A stretch of DNA of 64,000 nucleotides from CAVVFX01 sp963747535 (GTDB taxonomy: Bacteria; Acidobacteriota; Terriglobia; Bryobacterales; Bryobacteraceae), in the NCBI GenBank assembly GCA_963747535.1, contig CAVVFX010000002.1:744001-808000 (forward strand), written 5' to 3'. The position numbers were made by a program, and so were the translations under genes. The number at the start of each line of letters is the position of its first letter. Positions within the stretch are counted from its first letter, which is position 1. The notes beneath the pieces are model-generated. The model searched no databases. It worked only from the letters and a program-made list of their open reading frames with translations, and was not told the origin of the DNA. Positions 1 to 8,334 of this stretch are shown piece by piece.

Positions 1-656
1 CCAACTATACGTGGTCGAAGAACCTGGATATCAACTCGGCCCTGACCGGTGCGCAAGCCAGCAATCAGGCGCAGATGGTGCTCAATCGCAATGATGTGCG
101 TCTCGACTGGGGTCCGTCCGCGCTGAACGCCGCACAGCAGGTCAGCCTGTCAGCGCGGTACGCATTACCGTTCGGGCATGGGAGGCTTTTGGGGGGCTGG
201 CAATTGAACGCCATCACGACGCTATTGAGCGGATTCCCGATCACACCGCAGATCGGCTCCAACCGGTCCGGCGATGGAGATACGCGCAATCCCGACCGTC
301 CGTCACTGAACCCAGGGTTTAACGGTGCGATCATGGAGGGCAACCCGAACCAGTGGTTCAATCCGAACGCGTTTATCCTGCCGGCGGCTGGAACCTATGG
401 GAATGCCGGGCGTGGAATCCTGACCGGGCCCGGATTGGCGGATCTGGACCTGTCGCTGTTCAAGGATCTGGCGATCTCTGAAAGATTCAAATTGCAGATA
501 CGGTCGGAATTCTTCAACGCGCTGAATCACGCGAACTTCGGAACGCCGAACGCGATTGTGTTTGCGAGCGGGGTGGTCAGTTCGACGGCGGGCTTGATTA
601 CGAATACGGCTACTACTTCGCGGCAGATTCAGTTTGGGATGAAGCTGGTGTTTTGA
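1..656 (+). CDS. Oar-like TonB-dependent outer membrane receptor, C-terminal part (partial)
   Basis: The reading frame is open from base 3 and ends at 656; the N-terminus lies before the window. The ~217 visible residues look like the last strands of the large beta-barrel of the carboxypeptidase-regulatory-like/TonB receptor family that is strongly expanded in Solibacter-type Acidobacteriota. Typical signs are NYTWSKNLD, a DIxRN/DVRLDWG-type repeat, RYALPFG, a GGWQLNAI strand, ILTGPGLADLDLSLFKD, and the end FFNALNHANFGTPN followed by a final strand ending in aromatic Phe (GMKLVF), as in barrel proteins inserted by the BAM complex. The likely role is outer-membrane substrate uptake or adhesion; the substrate cannot be inferred. 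Confidence 0.85.
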   Translation, partial: NYTWSKNLDINSALTGAQASNQAQMVLNRNDVRLDWGPSALNAAQQVSLSARYALPFGHGRLLGGWQLNAITTLLSGFPITPQIGSNRSGDGDTRNPDRPSLNPGFNGAIMEGNPNQWFNPNAFILPAAGTYGNAGRGILTGPGLADLDLSLFKDLAISERFKLQIRSEFFNALNHANFGTPNAIVFASGVVSSTAGLITNTATTSRQIQFGMKLVF

Positions 657-661
657 GCAGG

Positions 662-1162
662 CTACTTCTTCTGCTTCATCTCTGTCGCCATGCGCTGGAT
701 CTCCGGCATTACGTCTCCCATTAGTTGCTGACTGACCGCCATGGACTTCTGCATGAGTTGCGGCATTTTCTCGAGCATGGCTTGGCCGGCCGGCGACCTG
801 TAGAACCCGAGGATGCCGTCGATTTCTTCTTCAGTGAACGTTTCGGAGTAGATCCTAATATAAGCCGGCTTGACCTTTGCCCAGCTCATCCGGTCAGCGA
901 TCAGTGTCATCATTTTCTGCTGCATTTCGACTGCAGCCAGGCGCGACTCCTCGGGCATGTTCGTCTTGGACACTTGGGCCGTCACCATGCCTTTCATCTG
1001 ATCAAACACTTGCGTCAGCATGCGATCCGCGTGGGTCAGTTGCAGCAACTCCTCGACCTTGGCGGTCTTGCTGGCTTCGTCGGCTAACACCGACGCGGGG
1101 CTGTATAGCAAAGCCACCCCGGCTAGAGCTATCGCGATTGAACTCATCATGGCATTCATCAT
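662..1162 (-). CDS. DUF2059 family secreted protein
   Basis: A 166-residue protein with an N-terminal signal peptide (hydrophobic SSIAIALAGVALLYSPASVLA, predicted cut after VLA). The mature part is alpha-helical: a first block near residues 33-60 (EELLQLTHADRMLTQVFDQM) and a second near 100-150 (YSETFTEEEIDGILGFYRSP, GQAMLEKMPQLM). This arrangement matches DUF2059, whose function is unknown. It converges on the receptor gene with a 5-base gap and is divergent from hisS. Several in-frame ATGs lie in the first six codons, so the exact start is open. Confidence 0.8.
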   Translation of the reverse strand: MMNAMMSSIAIALAGVALLYSPASVLADEASKTAKVEELLQLTHADRMLTQVFDQMKGMVTAQVSKTNMPEESRLAAVEMQQKMMTLIADRMSWAKVKPAYIRIYSETFTEEEIDGILGFYRSPAGQAMLEKMPQLMQKSMAVSQQLMGDVMPEIQRMATEMKQKK

Positions 1163-1302
1163 CGCACTCGTCGTGGGCGCTGCCAGGCGATCTCATTGGC
1201 CGCAAAGGCCGGGGCTGGCTAAAATCCCGATAACATCCAACGATAAGACTACCCGTGCGGCCTTGCCTCGTCCCGGGTGCTAACATAAAAAATTCCCCGC
1301 AA

Positions 1303-2523
1303 ATGATTCGAGCTGTTAAGGGAACCAGAGATCTCCTGCCTCCGGACACCGCCGTCTGGAACCACGTGGAAGGCGTCGCGCGCCAGGTACTCGCCGCGTA
1401 CAACTACCACGAAATTCGCACGCCTGTACTCGAAGAGACGCAACTGTTCGCCCGCGGCGTCGGCGCCGACACCGACATCGTCACCAAGGAGATGTACACC
1501 TTCGAGGACCGCGACGGCTCCTCTCTCACGCTCCGCCCCGAGAACACCGCGTCCGTCATCCGCGCCTACATCGAGCATCGCCTCGACCAGCGTCCGGGAC
1601 TCCAGAAGCTCTATTACATGGGCCCTATGTTCCGCCGTGAACGCCCACAGAAGGGCCGTTACCGTCAGTTCTATCAGATCGGCGCCGAAGCCATCGGATC
1701 AGAATCGCCCGCGATCGACGCCGAGGTGATCGAGATGGTCAGCGAGATCCTCACACGCGCCGGTCTGACGGATTTCGAGCTGTTCATCAACTCGGTGGGC
1801 TGCTCCGACTGCCGTGCCGTTTATGTCGAAAAGCTTCGGGAGGCCCTGAAGTTGGTCGCGCCCAAACTGTGTGGAGATTGCCAGCGCCGCGCCGACTCGA
1901 ATCCGCTCCGCGTGCTCGACTGTAAAGTTCCTGAAGACCAGCCGATCATTGATCAACTTCCGTCGATCCTGGACTATCTCTGTGAGGTCTGCCGGCCGCA
2001 CTTCGCGGCGGTACAGCAATTTCTGACCGACCGCACAATTCCTTTCACGGTAAAGCCGCGACTGGTCCGAGGTCTCGACTACTACATGCGCACGACGTTC
2101 GAAGTGGTTCACGGATCGCTCGGCGCGCAAAACTCGGTACTCGGCGGCGGACGATACGACGGGCTCGCCGAATCGCTGGGTTCGAAAGTCCCGGCCCCGG
2201 GCATAGGCTTCTCGATCGGTGAAGACCGCCTGGTGATGTCCGTAAGCGATCAAGAACCCGTAACCGGCCCGGATCTCTATATCGCTCCGCTCGGCGAAGC
2301 CGCCCTGCGCCACGCGGGAATCCTCGCGCAGGAACTACGCCGCAACGGCCGCCGGATTGAAGTCGGCACCGATTCCAAACTGAAAAAGGCGATGGAACTG
2401 GCCAACAAGCTGAACGCCCGCCAGGTGCTGATTATCGGTGACGACGAAATCACGGCAGGAACCTACACGCTGAAAGACATGGCTACGGGCGAACAAAAGA
2501 AAGTGACAAGACAAAGCATCTAG
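1303..2523 (+). CDS. hisS: Histidyl-tRNA synthetase
   Basis: A 406-residue class II synthetase that charges tRNA-His in the cytoplasm. Family signatures visible are the N-terminal VKGTRDLLPPD, LTLRPENTASVIRAY (motif 1/2 region), RYRQFYQIGAEAIG (motif 2), the His-specific RGLDYYMRTTFEVV and GGGRYDGL, and the C-terminal anticodon-binding fold (LYIAPLGEAALRHAGILAQE ... KKAMELANKLNARQVLIIGDDE). The ATG at 1303 is chosen because MIRAVKGTRDLLPP is the conserved N-terminus; a GTG 48 bases upstream would add an unconserved extension. No clear Shine-Dalgarno sequence is seen. The stop codon TAG lies inside the left arm of a long inverted repeat (2521-2607). Confidence 0.97.
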   Translation: MIRAVKGTRDLLPPDTAVWNHVEGVARQVLAAYNYHEIRTPVLEETQLFARGVGADTDIVTKEMYTFEDRDGSSLTLRPENTASVIRAYIEHRLDQRPGLQKLYYMGPMFRRERPQKGRYRQFYQIGAEAIGSESPAIDAEVIEMVSEILTRAGLTDFELFINSVGCSDCRAVYVEKLREALKLVAPKLCGDCQRRADSNPLRVLDCKVPEDQPIIDQLPSILDYLCEVCRPHFAAVQQFLTDRTIPFTVKPRLVRGLDYYMRTTFEVVHGSLGAQNSVLGGGRYDGLAESLGSKVPAPGIGFSIGEDRLVMSVSDQEPVTGPDLYIAPLGEAALRHAGILAQELRRNGRRIEVGTDSKLKKAMELANKLNARQVLIIGDDEITAGTYTLKDMATGEQKKVTRQSI

Positions 2524-2607
2524 CCACGAATGAACACGAATGAACACGAATAAGAAAGCCCGAAGCGATTTGTTTGATTCGTATTCATTCGTGTTCATTC
2601 GTGGCTA
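2521..2607. repeat. Long palindromic hairpin repeat between hisS and aspS
   Basis: Two 31-base arms (2521-2551 and 2577-2607) are inverted complements with one mismatch around a 25-base loop. Each arm is built from the tandem unit CGAATGAACA/CGAATGAACACGAAT. The left arm contains the hisS stop codon. There is no T-run, so it is not a classical terminator, but it could stabilise the 3-prime end of hisS mRNA. It resembles dispersed palindromic intergenic repeats. Confidence 0.85.
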
Positions 2608-2623
2608 ACGGTTTTTAGAACTC

Positions 2624-4384
2624 ATGCCTGACGACTTACAACTCGATTTTCTCGGCGACCTTCGCCGCACGCACTCCTGTGGACAACTTCGCGCCGATAA
2701 CGCCGGCCAGCGCGCCCTCCTGATGGGATGGGTCCACCGACGCCGCGACCATGGCGCAGTTATCTTCGCCGACCTCCGCGACCGTGACGGCATCACCCAG
2801 ATCGTCTTCCAATCCGGCGTTGCGGAAGACGTCCATAAGCGCGCCGAACAGATCCGCTCGGAATACGTGATCGCTGTCGAAGGCCACGTGGCGAGGAGAT
2901 CTCAGAAGGACACCAACCCCAACCTCGCCACCGGCGAGATCGAGGTGGTTGCCGATCGCGTCTGGATTCTCAATTCGTCCCTCACCCCGCCGTTCCCCAT
3001 GGACGAAAGTGCCGACGTAGCCGAGGACGCACGCCTCAAGTACCGCTACGTCGATCTCCGCCGTCCGCGCATGCAGCGCAACATCATCTTGCGTTCGAAG
3101 GTTTCGTTCGCGGTCCGCGAAGTCATGTACGCACAAGGCTTCCTCGAAATCGAAACGCCCTTCATGACGCGTTCCACGCCCGAAGGCGCGCGCGACTACC
3201 TGGTCCCCAGCCGCGTCCAGCCAGGCACGTTTTACGCATTGCCGCAGTCGCCGCAAATTTTCAAGCAGCTTCTCATGATCAGCGGCTATGAAAAGTATTT
3301 CCAGATTGTCCGCTGCTTTCGCGACGAGGACCTGCGCGCCGACCGGCAGCCTGAGTTCACCCAGATCGATATCGAAATGTCCTTCCCCCAGGAAGAGCAG
3401 ATCTTCGAAACCGTCGAGCCGCTGGTCACCAAAGTTTGCGAAGTCGCCGGTTTCAAAGTGACGGCGCCGTTCCCTCGCATGAGCTACGCCGACGCCATGC
3501 GCAGCTACGGCATCGACAAGCCAGACTGCCGCATCCCGCCTTTCCACATCCTGAGTACCGCGCCTATTACCAACGGCCCGTTCACCGTCGCCATCCACAT
3601 TCCGAAAACCGGCGCGCTCAGCCGCAAACAGCGCGACGAAATCAAGGCTGAGGGTCAGCAGCGCGGACTCCGGGTGTTCGACGACATCAAGAAGGTCGAC
3701 GAGGCCATTTCCAGCCAGGCCCGCGGCCTTTCCGGTGCAGGCGAGGAAGATTTCCTGTTCCTGGTTGAATCGCTCGGCCAGGAGCAGGGGCCGCGTCCCG
3801 AGGAAACGTTCCTTAAGGCCTGCGGCCAACTCCGTCTCTCGGTCGCCCAGAAGTACAATGACAAACACAAACTGCTCGATCCCGGCCGTTTCGAATTTCT
3901 GTGGGTGACCAGTTTTCCGATGTTCGAATGGGATGAGGAAGACCAGCGCTGGGTCGCGGCGCATCACCCCTTCACATCCGTTGTCGACGAAGACATTGAA
4001 GCGCTCGGCAACGATCCCGGCAAGTGCCGCGCCCGTGCCTACGACCTGGTGCTCAATGGCACCGAACTGGCGTCTGGCTCAATCCGTATTCATCGCCGGG
4101 ACCTGCAGTCTAAAGTTTTTGCAGCGCTCGGCATGGACGACGCGGAGGCCCGCCGGCGTTTTGGCTTCCTGCTGGACGCCCTCGAATACGGAGCGCCCCC
4201 GCATGGCGGTATAGCATTAGGTTTGGACCGTTTGGTAATGATCCTCGCGGGTGAGACTTCCATTCGCGACGTGATTCCATTCCCCAAGACCGCTAAGGGA
4301 ACTGATCTGATGTGCGAAGCCCCTGCCCCGGTGCCCGAAAGACAACTGCGGGAGCTGGGCCTCGCCCTGCGAAAAACTACCTAA
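2624..4384 (+). CDS. aspS: Aspartyl-tRNA synthetase (bacterial type)
   Basis: A 586-residue class II synthetase. Order: OB-fold anticodon domain at residues 1-110 (MGWVHRRRDHGAVIFADLRD), catalytic core from ~140 with RYVDLRRP, TPEGARDYLVPSR, FRDEDLRADRQPEFTQIDIE (motif 2), the bacterial GAD insertion around 280-410, and motif 3 GIALGLDRLVM near residue 530. Length fits the family (~590). The ATG at 2624 directly precedes the usual N-terminus. The DHG after RRR in the anticodon domain is the form reported for non-discriminating AspRS, which would mean Asn-tRNA is made through GatCAB; that part is inference. It follows hisS on the same strand, separated only by the hairpin repeat. Confidence 0.97.
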   Translation: MPDDLQLDFLGDLRRTHSCGQLRADNAGQRALLMGWVHRRRDHGAVIFADLRDRDGITQIVFQSGVAEDVHKRAEQIRSEYVIAVEGHVARRSQKDTNPNLATGEIEVVADRVWILNSSLTPPFPMDESADVAEDARLKYRYVDLRRPRMQRNIILRSKVSFAVREVMYAQGFLEIETPFMTRSTPEGARDYLVPSRVQPGTFYALPQSPQIFKQLLMISGYEKYFQIVRCFRDEDLRADRQPEFTQIDIEMSFPQEEQIFETVEPLVTKVCEVAGFKVTAPFPRMSYADAMRSYGIDKPDCRIPPFHILSTAPITNGPFTVAIHIPKTGALSRKQRDEIKAEGQQRGLRVFDDIKKVDEAISSQARGLSGAGEEDFLFLVESLGQEQGPRPEETFLKACGQLRLSVAQKYNDKHKLLDPGRFEFLWVTSFPMFEWDEEDQRWVAAHHPFTSVVDEDIEALGNDPGKCRARAYDLVLNGTELASGSIRIHRRDLQSKVFAALGMDDAEARRRFGFLLDALEYGAPPHGGIALGLDRLVMILAGETSIRDVIPFPKTAKGTDLMCEAPAPVPERQLRELGLALRKTT

Positions 4385-4405
4385 CACATTAAGGAGCTAA
4401 TCAAG

Positions 4406-5338
4406 TTGAGAAAGAAAATCACCGTAGTAGGCGCCGGCAATGTAGGCGCGAATTGTGCCATGTGGATCGCCGGTAAGGAACTTGCCGACGTAGTCCTCGT
4501 CGATGTAGTCGAAGGCGTCCCGCAGGGAAAGGGCCTCGACCTCCTGCAAGCTGGCCCTGTCAACGGCTACGACGTCATGATCACCGGCGCGAACGACTAC
4601 GCGCCCACTGCCGATTCCGACATCGTCATCATCACCGCCGGCTTCCCGCGCAAGCCCGGTATGAGCCGCGACGACCTTCTGTTGGCCAATTACGAAGTCG
4701 TCAAGACCGCTACCGAACAGGCCGTGAAGCATTCGCCGAACTCGATCATCATCGTGGTGACCAATCCTCTCGACGCCATGGCCCAAACCGCGTTCATGGT
4801 CTCGCAGTTCCCCAAGCAGCGAGTGATCGGGATGGCCGGAGTCCTCGACACGGCCCGTTTCCGTACCTTCATCGCTCAGGAACTGCAGGTTTCGATTGAG
4901 AACGTGACGGCTGTCGTCCTCGGCGGACATGGTGACACCATGGTCCCGCTGGTGCGGCTGAGCAATGTGGCAGGCATCCCGCTGACGGATCTCATTGAGG
5001 AATCGAGATTAAAGGCGATTGTGGAGCGTACGCAGAATGGCGGCGCGGAGATTGTCAAGTACCTCAAGACCGGCAGTGCTTATTACGCCCCGTCGGCAGC
5101 CGCGGTGGAAATGGCCGAGTCGATTCTCAAGGACAAGAAAAAAGTTCTCCCCTGCTGTGCGTATCTGGAAGGCGAATACGGCATCAACGGCCTCTACGTC
5201 GGAGTGCCGTGCAAACTCGGCACTAACGGCATCGAGAAGATCTACGAACTCAAACTGACCGCGGAAGAAACGACTGCGCTGCACAAGAGCTCCAACGCCG
5301 TGAAAGAGCTCGTGGCAGTGATTAAATCGAAGATGTGA
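4406..5338 (+). CDS. mdh: Malate dehydrogenase, LDH-like type
   Basis: A 310-residue NAD-dependent malate dehydrogenase of the citric acid cycle. Seen: the Rossmann motif VGAGNVGANCA at residues 8-18, GFPRKPGMSRDD with the Arg residues that set malate specificity, VTNPLDAM, GMAGVLDTARFR and the catalytic His in GGHGDTMVPL. The size matches the LDH-like (type 3) branch. Translation starts at TTG 4406, supported by AAGGAG about 10 bases upstream and by the conserved N-terminus RKKITVVGAGNVG. aspS ends 21 bases upstream, so the two may be co-transcribed. Confidence 0.96.
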   Translation: MRKKITVVGAGNVGANCAMWIAGKELADVVLVDVVEGVPQGKGLDLLQAGPVNGYDVMITGANDYAPTADSDIVIITAGFPRKPGMSRDDLLLANYEVVKTATEQAVKHSPNSIIIVVTNPLDAMAQTAFMVSQFPKQRVIGMAGVLDTARFRTFIAQELQVSIENVTAVVLGGHGDTMVPLVRLSNVAGIPLTDLIEESRLKAIVERTQNGGAEIVKYLKTGSAYYAPSAAAVEMAESILKDKKKVLPCCAYLEGEYGINGLYVGVPCKLGTNGIEKIYELKLTAEETTALHKSSNAVKELVAVIKSKM

Positions 5339-5412
5339 CGGGACGGTTCCTTACTCTCGGCAGCCTTCGTTATGATAGAAGTTCGCTGAACGAGATGTTA
5401 GGAGGCGGAAAA

Positions 5413-5556
5413 ATGGGATTGGTACGAGCCATCCTGGATGGGTCCAGCATCGACGGACTGGAGTCATTGATCGAAAGCGTCTTCCGGGCGAATGATAGGG
5501 CTTCCATTCACGGCGCGATTCTGGCCGCCGCGTCCAAGCCCAACTCGTGGAGGTAA
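5413..5556 (+). CDS. Small hypothetical protein (47 aa)
   Basis: A 47-codon reading frame starting at ATG 5413, preceded by a perfect AGGAGG (5400-5405) at good spacing. Its stop TAA overlaps the ATG of the next gene by one base, so translation is probably coupled. The protein begins MGLVRAILDGSSIDGLES and is predicted soluble. I recognise no family. The ribosome-binding site and coupling are the main evidence that it is real. The frame also stays open upstream across the mdh stop, but that part has no separate support. Confidence 0.5.
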   Translation: MGLVRAILDGSSIDGLESLIESVFRANDRASIHGAILAAASKPNSWR

Positions 5557-6212
5557 TGTTGCGCTTTTCACTCCTGATGACCCTCCTGGCCGCGGCCGCT
5601 CTCGCGCAAGAACCCGGCGGTGCAGTAACAGCAGACCCCCTACGGGAGATCGTCGACCTACCCGGACTCCCGCGCGTCCTCATCATCGGAGACTCCATCT
5701 CGATGGGTTACACCGAACCACTGCGGAAGAAGCTCGCCGGCAAGTACAACGTGCATCACATCCCTGAGAACGGAGGCCCGACCACCAACGGCGTGACACA
5801 CATCGACAAATGGCTGGGCGATGGACGCTGGGATGTCATTGTCTTCAATTTCGGGCTCCACGATTTGAAGCTTGACGAGAAGGGCGGACATCAGATTGAG
5901 ATCCCGCAGTACGAAGCGAACCTCAAAATAATTGCAGACAAACTGAGTAAGACCCACGCCAAGCTGATTTGGGTCACCACGACTCCCGTTCCGGGCGGCA
6001 AACTCAATCCGCCACGTAACACCGAGGACGTAGCCAAGTACAATCCTGCAGCTGAGCGCGCCTTGGCAGGGACGCGTCACGACGTTTGCAACCTTTACTC
6101 CGCCGTACTGCCCAGCGTCTCTGAGTTCCAGCAGAAGGAAAACGTCCACTTCACACCTGCAGGGTACGAGTTCCTCGCACAACAGGTAGCTAATGCCATT
6201 TCGCCGCCCTAA
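5556..6212 (+). CDS. Secreted SGNH/GDSL-type hydrolase
   Basis: A 218-residue protein with a signal peptide (LLMTLLAAAALA, cut before QEPGG). Block I of the SGNH fold is clear: VLIIGDSISMGYT, with the nucleophile Ser near residue 49. Block III is represented by FNFGLHDLK, and the C-terminal catalytic His lies in ENVHFTPAGYEFL, where the usual Asp three residues before His is Glu. It is probably an esterase or carbohydrate deacetylase in the periplasm; the substrate is unknown. ATG 5556 is preceded by GGAGG and overlaps the previous stop codon. The frame extends nine bases further to a GTG, which is less likely. Confidence 0.85.
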   Translation: MLRFSLLMTLLAAAALAQEPGGAVTADPLREIVDLPGLPRVLIIGDSISMGYTEPLRKKLAGKYNVHHIPENGGPTTNGVTHIDKWLGDGRWDVIVFNFGLHDLKLDEKGGHQIEIPQYEANLKIIADKLSKTHAKLIWVTTTPVPGGKLNPPRNTEDVAKYNPAAERALAGTRHDVCNLYSAVLPSVSEFQQKENVHFTPAGYEFLAQQVANAISPP

Positions 6213-6236
6213 CGCATCCGCGCTATCTTGGGACAC

Positions 6237-6976
6237 GTGAACCGACGTCAATTTAGTGCAGCTACTGGAACGGGCGGCGCCCTGCTCCAGCAAAGGGCCG
6301 CAGCAGCCTCAACAACCCGATGGCGCTGATCAACGCGTGGCACATCAAACATCCGCCCTGGAAGCAGGTGGACCGCGCCGCCAACAACGCCGGGCAATTC
6401 TCTCCAGACTGGGAGGATGTGGAGGCCAAGTGCCGCTCCGTCATGGAGCTACGTATGCGCCTCATTCCTTAAATCCATGCGGCCTTCGTCCGGTACCATC
6501 GCGACGGGCTGCCTCCATTTCGCGCCCTCGTGATGGACTTCCCAGGGACCCGAAGACCTGGGTGATCGACGACCAGTTCCTGATCGGCGAGTCTTTCATG
6601 GCCGCACCCGCGTTTGCCGGCGAGCCTTCGCGCGATGTGTACCTGCAGGAGGGGGACTGGTTCGATTATTTGGCCGGTAAGCGCTACACCCGAAAGCGGC
6701 AAATTCGTCTGGAGGTTCCGCTCGATCAGATTCCCCTCTTCGTGAAATCGGCGACTTTGCTACCGCTAGCTGAATCGACATTGCACGCGGACGATCCGGC
6801 AAGTTGGCGATTGACTGTCCATGTTTTACGGCGAGAAGACCATTTCCGCCGTGGTTTACGAAGACGATGCCAGCTGGGCTCCCGCACTTACTCAAGTGCA
6901 ATTGGCCTGGGACCCGGACCGCAAGACCGGCGCGATGACACGCTCCTGTCCCGGCAAATATGAAGTCATGAAATAG
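6237..6976 (+). pseudogene. Decayed GH31 family glycosidase (alpha-glucosidase/xylosidase)
   Basis: Pieces of one protein appear in three frames. A GTG at 6237 gives a Tat-like start (NRRQFSAATGTGGALL) that runs into a late part of the enzyme, so most of the catalytic domain has been deleted. From 6311 comes NPMALINAWHIKHPPWKQ..., interrupted by an in-frame TAA at 6470 where family members have a PYLYAAF-like stretch, then AAFVRYHRDGLPPFRALVMDFP. A frameshift near 6545 leads to DPKTWVIDDQFLIGESFMAAP and LQEGDWFDYLAGKRYT, typical of the GH31 C-terminal region. A second shift near 6826 leads to YGEKTISAVVYEDDAS and the stop at 6974-6976. It is clearly inactive. Confidence 0.8.
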
Positions 6977-7079
6977 ATACCAATTGGCTAGAACTGCCAG
7001 TACGAAGCACTTGCTAACCACCATTACTGATAACCAAATCCAGCTTGGTCCAACCTTCATCCGCCGGTACCATCGCTTT

Positions 7080-7325
7080 ATGGATTTAGGAAATCAAGAC
7101 ATAAAGGATCTGTTGAACAACTACGGAGCCATCGGGATCGCTGTCGCACCGATGAGCGCGAGCCTCATTGCGCGCATGATATTCGGCAAAAGCAAGATGG
7201 TCACCGCGACGGTGCGCCTTAGTGCCGGATGGCTGGCAGCCAGGGTGTTCCTCACTCCGCACGTCGACCAGATGAAAGAGACGCTGGTGCAGCTCACTGG
7301 CGTAATCCATAACAACGGCTTCTAA
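7080..7325 (+). CDS. Small hypothetical protein
   Basis: An 81-residue frame from ATG 7080 (MDLGNQDIKDLLNNYGAIG). It has a moderately hydrophobic middle (AIGIAVAPMSASLIARMIFG) and a basic stretch, so one membrane-associated helix is possible. No Shine-Dalgarno sequence is evident at 7080; a TTG at 6984 would add 32 residues that look unstructured. It precedes another small gene on the same strand by 11 bases. I recognise no family. Confidence 0.4.
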   Translation: MDLGNQDIKDLLNNYGAIGIAVAPMSASLIARMIFGKSKMVTATVRLSAGWLAARVFLTPHVDQMKETLVQLTGVIHNNGF

Positions 7326-7336
7326 AGGATCGTAAA

Positions 7337-7591
7337 ATGCAAACGAAATTCATCCGAATTAGTAATAAAGCGGTCCGTCTGGATGCCATCAGCTACATTG
7401 AATTTCTGGAATCCGGGCGCGCCATGGTCATTCTCTCGGGACTTCCGCCGGAAAAGGCGCACATCTCCGTCGACACTCAGGAGGCGCGGATGCTGCGCGA
7501 ATACTTCGAGACGAGTGAGGTGACTACCAACCCGGCAAGGGACTCGCGGACTACGGTGGATTGGCCGCATCCCTTGCCGCTTCGGGCGTAA
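7337..7591 (+). CDS. Small hypothetical protein (84 aa)
   Basis: Starts at ATG 7337 with AAAGGA about 11 bases upstream. The first two thirds read as a compact beta-rich domain (FIRISNKAVRLDAISYIEFL, GRAMVILSGLPPEKAHISV). They have the look of short single-domain proteins in which a strand pattern is followed by a helix (TQEARMLREYFE). The tail from about residue 60 is low in structure. Function unknown; the gene probably shares a transcript with the small gene before it. Confidence 0.5.
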   Translation: MQTKFIRISNKAVRLDAISYIEFLESGRAMVILSGLPPEKAHISVDTQEARMLREYFETSEVTTNPARDSRTTVDWPHPLPLRA

Positions 7592-7943
7592 CTAAGGCAA
7601 GACAGCTTGCCCCGCCAAGCTCTTACTGAGACGCGACCGTTAGCGAGTGGTTGGATGACCCGCCGCGAGTTCTTGGCCTGAAGCTCTTCTTGTCAGCGCT
7701 GGTCGACAGCACCGCATGATAAACAGCCGACCGAAGAGGATACGAGCCACCGACGATACCGGCCATCGCCGCAGTGGCAATCGAGGCAGTTCCGGATCTC
7801 ACGAACTCAATGTAACGTAGATGGCCAACGGCACATAAATCGCCTCGCCAGCGGCACCCACATAAGTAAGTCCGTCACCCTTGCATCCGCCGGCGTCACG
7901 CACCAAGTTGTCTACCGTAAGATAGTTCCCAGACCTCGGTCAA
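7592..7943. other. Gene-poor stretch with a possible coding remnant
   Basis: No intact gene is seen. On the minus strand, about 7913 down to 7808, one frame reads as coding-like sequence (DGLTYVGAAGEAIYVPLAIY) and stops at a TGA, but it has no start or upstream continuation. It may be the tail of a lost gene; the family is not recognised. Confidence 0.3.
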
Positions 7944-8315
7944 TCAAGGCGCGCTTTCGATGGGCGCCGACATCAAGGAGATTTCGGGGTCCTCGGGCTT
8001 GAATTGGACTGGAACATTCTTGCCGCGGAAGCTTTCAACAAACGCCCTGGCGTCTTTCTCCGTCTGGAAACGGCGGCGGTAAAAGCCTGAGTAATAATGG
8101 CCCTCAACGCAATACGAATAGGCGAGTTCCCCGACATAGTGCCTATTCCGTCGACCGCCTTCTGCGAGGACATCTACGAATTCGACCGTCGATTCGGTCA
8201 ATGGCCATGAAGCTGCGCCCTTAAACTTAGAGTTACTCCGAGCGCGCAATACCACCCTAAGAACGACGAGCGCGACCACCAGAACGGCGTAGGCCACTGC
8301 AAAGGGGACGGACAC
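7944..8315 (-). CDS. DUF3592-like membrane protein
   Basis: A 123-residue protein with one N-terminal membrane helix (FAVAYAVLVVALVVLRVVL, residues 5-23) followed by a soluble domain. The pattern ASWPLTESTVEFVDV, YVGELAYSYCVEGHYYSG, FQTEKDARAFVESFRGKNVPVQFKPEDPE is that of DUF3592-type domains. It starts 19 bases after the stop of hisA on the same strand, so it may be read through from the his operon, but nothing ties it to histidine synthesis. Confidence 0.65.
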   Translation of the reverse strand: MSVPFAVAYAVLVVALVVLRVVLRARSNSKFKGAASWPLTESTVEFVDVLAEGGRRNRHYVGELAYSYCVEGHYYSGFYRRRFQTEKDARAFVESFRGKNVPVQFKPEDPEISLMSAPIESAP

Positions 8316-8334
8316 TTCGAACCTCGAGCCTAGA

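Noticed and set aside
2636..3967. A 443-codon open frame on the minus strand opposite aspS
   Set aside because: It is a GC-rich shadow of aspS with no recognisable pattern, and aspS is unmistakable.
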